Position numbers and translations under genes: made by a program. 26,792 bases of DNA from Priapulus caudatus (lineage: Eukaryota; Priapulida; Priapulimorpha; Priapulimorphida; Priapulidae): assembly GCF_000485595.1 (NCBI RefSeq), contig NW_014577614.1, positions 158,243 to 185,034 of the forward strand. Reading direction: 5' to 3'. Below the pieces are notes generated by a model. That model was not told the DNA's origin and searched no databases. It saw nothing but the letters and a program-made list of their open reading frames with translations. This document shows, in pieces, positions 11,001-19,500 of the stretch (its first letter is position 1; the number at the start of each line of letters is the position of its first letter).

Positions 11001-14000
11001 CGCAGTGGGCGAACGCATTGTTTACATGTATGTCAACGGTTTATCACTGATTAGTTTTCAAATAAATACGCCTGGAGTTAATATGCATGAACAGATTTCT
11101 ACAGGTAACAGTTTCTTAAGTGTTTCGAATTTCGGTGATCAAATAGGCTGTAGGATCAGCGGCCTGTTGATCAAGAAGCTGTAGGCCGGCATCGAAACTG
11201 CCGGCGGCGGCCGACGGGCCGCACGTGAATTTCGAACACTGGAATCCAGGCTGTAATGCGACAGCACTTCTTCAGCCAAAGAGTGTGAATGCGTGGAACC
11301 GCACTGCCAACATTTGTTGTCGAGGCCAAGACGGTCAACTGTTTTAAAAACAAACTAGACTTACATTGGACAGTATGGTATAATAATAGGCCAGGCCTAA
11401 ACTTCAACCCATCTAACCTTAACCTACACGTACAGGTACTACTTCTACTTTCTGCAGAGTGAATGTGGCTATAGCACTTGATTTAGTCGTTATAATATAA
11501 AGTAGGAAGTGTCTAAACAACCGCGGATTCGGTTTTGTATCCTGAAAACTAAACAACCGGCTCTCGTTCTCTGATCTGTCTAATTTTGTCACTATTTATT
11601 TTTTTTATTATTTTTGGCTAATTTATTTCATTTTAGAATAGGGCTAGGGTTAAGGATTATGGTTAGGGGTTAGGTCTATATCTCTCACTTTCAAGTTGGT
11701 TTTCAGTGTCTCAACGGTAGCGCTTTCGCGTTCGTGATAGTAAGGGACCGTGTTCGAACAAACAAAACAAACCACCCCAAAAATAAAGGGTTTGATTTTA
11801 TTTCTCGTGCATCTCTGTATTTCTTTGTAATTTTAATTTGTTTTCTGTCGCATTTATTGTTCGCATGCTCATTATTTGATTGCTTCGTAACATTTTGTTT
11901 ATGTTCGATTAAATATATTTATGTTTGCATTAAAAAATTGTCGTAGTATTCTTTATATTTGTTCTGTTATGTCGGGTAACTGAACCAATCGAGAACGAAG
12001 AAGCCGGTTGTTTAGTTTTCAGGCCTCCGAAAACCGGGTCCGGTCGTTTAGACACCTACCTATAAATTATGTGTTGTTCCTTGTGGATAGCAGTCATATC
12101 TGAGTATGCTGTGTCAGGTTGCAGGCAGTTGGCATGTTAGCTATCTGCTCTGTGTCATTCAAGTTAGAATTACTGTGACTGGTGTAAACAACAAAATGTC
12201 ATGCAGTATGTTGCTCACTAAGTTGACTAACTACACAGTGTACTGAGGCTGAGAGAGTCTATGTCCCCCAGGGTACTGCCGGAACATACCCTGGGTACGG
12301 TCCGGTATAGCCGGAACGTATACCATGGTAACTATTTTATATGCCGGACCGCTACTCCGCCTACCTGCCACTGAACTGAGTTCTAGGGAGTTGTTTACCG
12401 GCCTACTCCTAACCATATCGCAGATAGTACCAGGGTACCGTTTCTGGTATACGGCCGGTACGCAGGGTACCCAGGGTACGTTCCGGCAGTACCCTGGGGG
12501 ACATAGACCCTATGAGCTGTACTGAGTGTAGTACGCATGTGACATGTGTAACAAAACTAGCTATGACCTGAAGTCTATCGGAGACGGTTAGTCTGAAACT
12601 TTAATTTTCACACTGTGACAATATTTGTCTCAAGTTTCAGTAGCAGTAGACTTACTGCTTAACACAGCTGTCGTATTTCTGTTATAATATCCGACTTGTT
12701 TTTTGAAAAATGTAAGTACCTTGGTTTTATATTGGATCATATATTACCGATCTCATAACAGTTTATGCTATTCCCCTTAAACAAATTTAAGAGTATAATA
12801 TGGTTGAAGCTATAGACATATTGGTACCTTAATTATATGTAATTTATTGGTTTCTTCATTGATTTTCAGATAAAAGCAAGAATAAGGTGACTGCATCACC
12901 AGTAAGGAAACCACCTGTGTTAGTGGCTCCATCTGGCTATCAGCAGACAGGTCACAGTTCTAGCGCCTTACAGTCATCGGTTCAAAGTGGTCCTGATATT
13001 TGCAATGGTGACATTGGTAAGAATATAAGTGAACATCAATTTACTTCCGTGTAGTATCTGCATTAGCAGTTGTGGTACGCATTTTGGGTGCTAGTTCACA
13101 ATAAAACAATTACATTATGATTGATGTTAACGTATTTATAAACATATGAGTATGAATGTGTTTGTGCTATTATGCAGAGTGGTACAAATATATGTATACT
13201 GTTATAATTCCACACGTTTTCGTTCATTAAATGTTGTTTACAAACTCTAAGATTTCAAGGTTTTCTATGTCCAGTAAGGTGACACAAACGTTTCAGGCGT
13301 TCCCGAGAGCATCCTCGGACCCGCTCAGGCGCGCGAGAAGTCCTCCCGGCAACAGCACAGCCTCCTCATCGATGACCACCTCGGCGACCTCGGCCAGAGG
13401 GCGCTGCTGTCGACGCTCAAGCGCAGCTCGCGGCTCTCGAAGGCGTACCACGAGGTGCTGCGTGACCGCAACGCGCTCGGCCACTACGTGCGCTTCATGG
13501 AGGCGCGCGCCGCCGGCCGGCTTGTCCGATTCTGGCTCGACGCCGACAGCTTTCAGACGACGACATGGCTGCGCATACGCACGCACGCGCTCAACTGCAT
13601 GACGCGCACGACGCTCGGCCAGTGCAGCACGATCGGCCGCAGCGTTGACGGGCACGGCGCGACGGACCCGGCGCTGGCGCACGATGCCGCGCTGACGGAC
13701 AACGGCCTCGCGGCGGCCGCCCGCGGTCAGAATTTGTGCAGCGAGAGTGGCGCGCCACACGAGGGCGCTGGCGGGTGTGCCGGCGAGACGTCGGATGCAA
13801 AGACGCTGCCGAATCGGACGGACGCGGCACTGCATCTGAACGTGAAGGGAGACGCCATTGCCGAGAAGCTGAGAAAAGGTGTGTGTTGGAAGACGTTGCT
13901 GGAAATTGTTCTCCCCTCCCTCTCCCCCCAACATCTGAGATGAACGTATTTGTTTCTGGCAGCGATTGGCAACGTTTCTGGTCGCTGATAATATTATCAA

Positions 14001-16553
14001 GCGTGGCAGATATCGTAGTGATCGCTTGTTGGCAGAGCAGCAGATGCAGTAAACGTGAGTTTTTAAAGTGTTGGTGATTGCCAAAGAAAATTGCCTAGCT
14101 GATCACTATCTTTCTGCTTTGGCCGCACTCACTCCACATGTATGCTCCTGCTCATCTGCACAGCTGTCACCTTTATAGTCGAGATCTGATGTGACGATAT
14201 ACAGTATGCAGAGAGAAGCATCTGATGCCGGGTAACCACTAGCAATACATACGCTGAGGTCTTGTGGGCAGTTTATCGTCGGTCATAGTCTGTGTCTAAC
14301 GATCTCTAGGAGATGTGTGGATTGTCTCAAGATCGTAGCTTGAGTGATTTAATGCAGTTTGCCTTTTCAGGCACATTTATAAATGTTGGTGACATCTTTA
14401 TCTTGCAATACTCTGTAGGTATAGAAGCAGATGCCATGCTAGTGTATAGCAAGTTCATCGCACAAGACGCCAGTGATCCAATCGGAGTTGGCGATAGGAT
14501 TCGAAATGAAATCATACGTACGTTACAGTCAGTTTTCTTATTCTCATGCCACGCAAACTTTGCTAGCTCATGTTGTTTCTCTTTATTTCCCAGAAACCTG
14601 GGTATGGGGGTCGAACTAGCTGGATTCTAAATACCACACTTTGTCCGCATTCACATTTACGCAGTGGTAGGTTTTGCTCCGTTACGGGAGTTTTTCCTCA
14701 CTGGCTGGAGCAAAATTTTAATGTCAGCATAATATTCTTACACAATGAGTATCCAAACTCATTCCAACATTGTTTACTTAAAATATGTGCCCCCAGGTCT
14801 GAATGTACTTGCAGCAAGTGAAAAGCCTGTTTATGTGCGTGGTACCTCATGCATTTTAACCAAAAATCATGCACTGTAGAGTATGATCAACTGTGCATGA
14901 AATTTGTCATTAGCTGACTTTAGCTATAGAGTGGGGTAGGTTAGAGCGGTCTAGTCTAAAGGCAAGCCAACTTAATGTGAAACAACCGTGGAAACGTTCA
15001 AATCTTAAATCAAAGAATACATAAAAAAATATCCAGAAAAGTATTTTCATGCATTATATGGCTTTCGTAGTGATTAAACAGAACAGCATATATGTGCTCA
15101 TTTCACATTGACAATCTTTATGGTAAATATTTGTTTTGAATACAGTGCCTTTCCATAATGCATTTTTTGCACATAACTGCCTTTAATAAGGTATTATACC
15201 TTTAGTTATTTTAATTTTAATTTTATTACATGGCATATTAATGTGTCTATATGTGTGAAGTGCAGGTTATGTAAATACGTAGGTCCGGTTTTGATAATAT
15301 ACATGTGCAATCGAAATGAAATCATGGATCATCTCAGTATTAACTAGGTCAGCGGTCATGTGTATTGCCATGACTACATGTGTCTCTCGTGGTAGTTGTC
15401 ACTGTATTAGTTCAGGTGAGTTTTCATTACAAGAATGTCTAAAGCAGATAGAGTGCATCACAGCACCAGAGCATTGACCTAGTGACCTCACGGTGCAACA
15501 CTTACTTGTCTATATGTCGTTTTACTTTGAGTTTTGACATTATCCTACAGCCTTGACCGGCGATGCATAACCTCTCAGAACTTGTTGTCTGCCATTGTTT
15601 CGCAGCTGTCGGATGTATAGTACATGGGTGGCTACCCCTTGCTCGAGTAAAACCATGAATCTATGTATGCTGTATTCCAGTATATGCAGGTTCATCATGA
15701 AAACCACTTGGATTTTTAATTTTCATACAGAATTTGCATTTTGATTGCTCGCTTGTATTGCAGCAAGCTGGCCTCTCACATTCCTCGTAAATAAGGATTA
15801 ACCGTATGCATGTGCATTCCATTATTTGTTTGTTCAGTATAAGAGGTTATAGGGTAATAAACTGCCTTTCTACATTTGCAGGTAAGATCTGCAGGGAAGA
15901 TGGATTGGTCGATCCATCTTCCTTTGTGGCAGCTCAGGACTTTGTGTCTGACATCATGATAAGAGAGTAAGAACATTTAGCATGCAAATAGAATGGTGAA
16001 ATGTTGCAGAATGATGAAATGTGTGAAATTGCACTGTCCATCACAAGATAAAAATAATGTATCCCATGTAATTATGGCTTGTAGCATGATGATAGCAATT
16101 GTGGACAAATCAGACAAATTTAACATCATGATATATATCAGGGCGCGAAATTAGCACCGGCCCACCGGCATATGCCAGCAAATTATTTGGAGGGCCAGTA
16201 ACGTTGGCAAAACACCAGCCCTCCGAGCCAGTGGTTTCAGCCGTGTTAGCGAGTACCTACATTTATATTTATAGCATTAATGAGCAAATAGCCTATAATA
16301 CTGTTTTACCTGAAGGATATCACGCCATAATATATCAACATTTTACAAATTTAAAATCGAGAATGCACGCGTGAAACATGACATTGACAAAAACACTTCG
16401 GACATCATTCACAATCTGCATTATAGTCTGTTCAACAGCTACTACGCGATGCCGCACACTACAACATTTGTGAGGTAAATTATGTTGAGGGCTAGTAAAA
16501 AACTGCTGTTGCCAGCCCTCTGGGCCGGTGCAAAAAAATCTGAATTTCATGCC

Positions 16554-16590
<37 letters not shown>

Positions 16591-19500
16591 GACACCAGCC
16601 CATATATCCATCCATGTCAGTACCCATGGTATCCTGATTGCAGACTTCACTAATCCCCACATAGTTATGCACCTATTTGTTCAATGCGATAGTATGCATT
16701 AGTGTTGATACTAACCAGCATCTCTGTGCTGTGCAGGTACTTTCCTGTGTTCCAACAGAGCTTCTATCATTGCAAGCATCAGATTGATGTTCTAACCAGT
16801 GGTACTGTTTACCTGGAGGACTTACTCTACAATGAGACAGCCTTCTTCTACTTCATGGAGGTAAGAAACATCAGCACTCGTGTTGTTCATTTACATTTAA
16901 TCATAGAAATAATTAACTTCTTATTCATATCTGATAATAATGAATTTATCATGAGCAAATAAAAACAAAATTGGTTTCTATTCACTCCTGAACTTATGTA
17001 AATAGAGTTGTTACAGTTATAGATTCTGTACATGGGTTAATGATAATATTAGCTTGGACTCATATATGCTGGTTAAAGCCAGTATTTTGAAGATTGTGTT
17101 TTCCCCACTTATACGATACTTACCGTTATTGCTTGAGTAACAGCAACTGTCTAGAGTAACGCTAACATGTCTTAGAACATTCGTACTTAGCTATATTCAC
17201 CAAAACATGCACGATTCGAGTTTTGATTACTCATTTTGATTATCGCCGCCATTTCTTGCAAAGCTCGGACTATCTCGCGGTAGCACGAGATATCGGCCAA
17301 TTTAAAAATAGAAACGGAGTAAACTACACAGAATCAGATGCCCTTTTGTTTGAATGCTTAGTGTTTTTTAAGTTGGTGTAATCAGTAATATAGCCGCTAT
17401 GAGGTGAGACTATATTTCGCTATATTTTTTCAGATTGTGCGTTTTTTTTGCAATGATTTCGAAATAATGGTTTTAGTAATTAAACCTTTATTTTGTTTTC
17501 ATGATATTTTGTATTTTTTCTTTCTTTAGAACTTATAGACAGTTAAAAGTTGTAAAGTCCTTACACTTCTTCAATAATATAGGCAGTTATTTTGGTCTAG
17601 CTATTTGTAATTAGGAAATCTAAGGACGAATGAGATGTGGTAATAAAGTAATGTATATGGTTTCGAATTAAATTGTCACCACAAGCCTCTCATGTGAAAT
17701 CATGGATTTTCTGGTATATAGATGAGATTCAAATTATTAACCTGATAGCTGTTATTTACCTTGTTGCAAATTACGTGCTATGTGTGTGCATTCATAGTGA
17801 ATAATTACTAAGTTATTGAAGCCATCAGAATATAATATATGATTTGATTGCAATTGATGCTGAGCTCGATAAGGTATTAGGTTAAAGTGTCTCACTTTCT
17901 CTCTCTTGATCTATTCGATATGAACTCTTGACATTGCAGTTTATGGAGCAAGAGAATGCGATGCTACTGATAGAGTTTTGGATGGCTACTGATAACTTCT
18001 GCCGCCATCTACAGGAGCAGGATGGAAATTATGACAGCATGCAGGCGCAGGCCGATGCCATGGTGCTCTATGAAAAGTAGGTCGCAAATCATGTAACATA
18101 AATGGACCATTTTTATTGCCAGAAACAAAAGGCATTCGAACTTGCTATTTGCACCATAATTGTAACAGATGTGTTATGTATATATATATATATATAATGT
18201 TTGCTATTTATATTGTTAGTATCAGGAGTGAATAAAAACAAATTGTGTTGTTATTCACTCCTATTCGTATGCTATCAAGTTTCTTGGCTTTACATGTAAA
18301 GTTATTGACCCTAATAGAGGCATATATTAGAGTTCTTTAACATGGTTATACTTATAACCTGTATGGTTAAGCTGAATAATTTTCGAATAATGTCAGATCA
18401 CCTATTTAAGCCATTGACCATATTTTATTAGCACATGACCGTATTTTATTACCAAGTTCTACTAAGCTGTATGATGTTTGCGTGAACTTCTCTACTATTC
18501 ATACTGATCACATGCCACATCTTGCCTTGCCTTGGCAGGTATTTCTCACTACAGGCAACCTCACCGCTGGGCTTCAGCCAGGCCGTGAGGTTTGAGGTGG
18601 AATCGAACATTTGTCGTGAGGACGGACCTCTACCCGACTGCTTTGACCAGCCGCTAAAGATTGTGCTGCACACAATGGACCAGGTAACTACGTGCGCCAT
18701 TGCATCGAGCTTGTATAATGCTTAGAAAATATCATATCTCTTTGCACGTATTCACCAGGACATGCACGCAACAACACATGGGACGCAAACACAGACGCAT
18801 GGATGCACAAAATAAATACACAGACGTGCATGTGCACACATACGTGCTTAATACGGAAAAACAGCCATATACGCATGCATGCACATGCAACACAAATGCA
18901 CACATGCATGGACACACATATGCAATTAAACATTAACATAGCCACACGTGCAAGCGTGCATGAATGCGTACGTACACTCAAAGAAGCACTATGGTTCTAG
19001 TGCTTGTGGTTGCACACTCCTACAAAGTTGATCTCATTGCAGATGTATCTGAAGCCATTCCTGCAGAGTGAGATTTACTTCAGATACCTCACAGAGATCA
19101 TCAACACCATACAGCTAAGCGACACTGACCCGGCACCTGGGAATAGGCTGCGGCCGCGGACAGGTAACTAGGTGGCGCTGCCGCTACTGTTGCGCGTTCA
19201 CATTCTAAAATGGTACCCCACGATTAGTGACTTTGTTTTTCATAAGGCTTACTGGCCTAATGCTCAACATAAAACGTCTGGCAGTGTGCATATCTGCATT
19301 GCATCAGCAGTAAAATAATAAGGGATCAAAATAAGGATCCTTTATCATCTTACTGCTAATGTGTAAAATACATGTACATTGTAATACTAAATGGAATCAG
19401 CAAAGTTCTGGGAAGCTGTATGTGTAATAAATCTTCAGGCTTGACGAGAGTATCAAACAACGTCTCAACGCATTTTCGTTCAGAGGCACGAGCTTTCCAC

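Noticed and set aside
11643-11672. Interstitial telomeric repeat
   Set aside because: Only a few degenerate TTAGGG-like units inside a transposable element; not a telomere relic by itself.
12661-12712. SDLFFEK segment with a strong GTAAGT donor as AKAP10 exon 1
   Set aside because: Phase fits, but there is no in-frame ATG before an upstream stop; 8040-8064 has ATG, the matching peptide MSFFKRR and the right phase.
13293-14084. 263-codon minus-strand frame
   Set aside because: Antisense shadow of GC-rich AKAP10 exon 3; the + strand frame is the conserved RGS-A sequence with proper splice sites.
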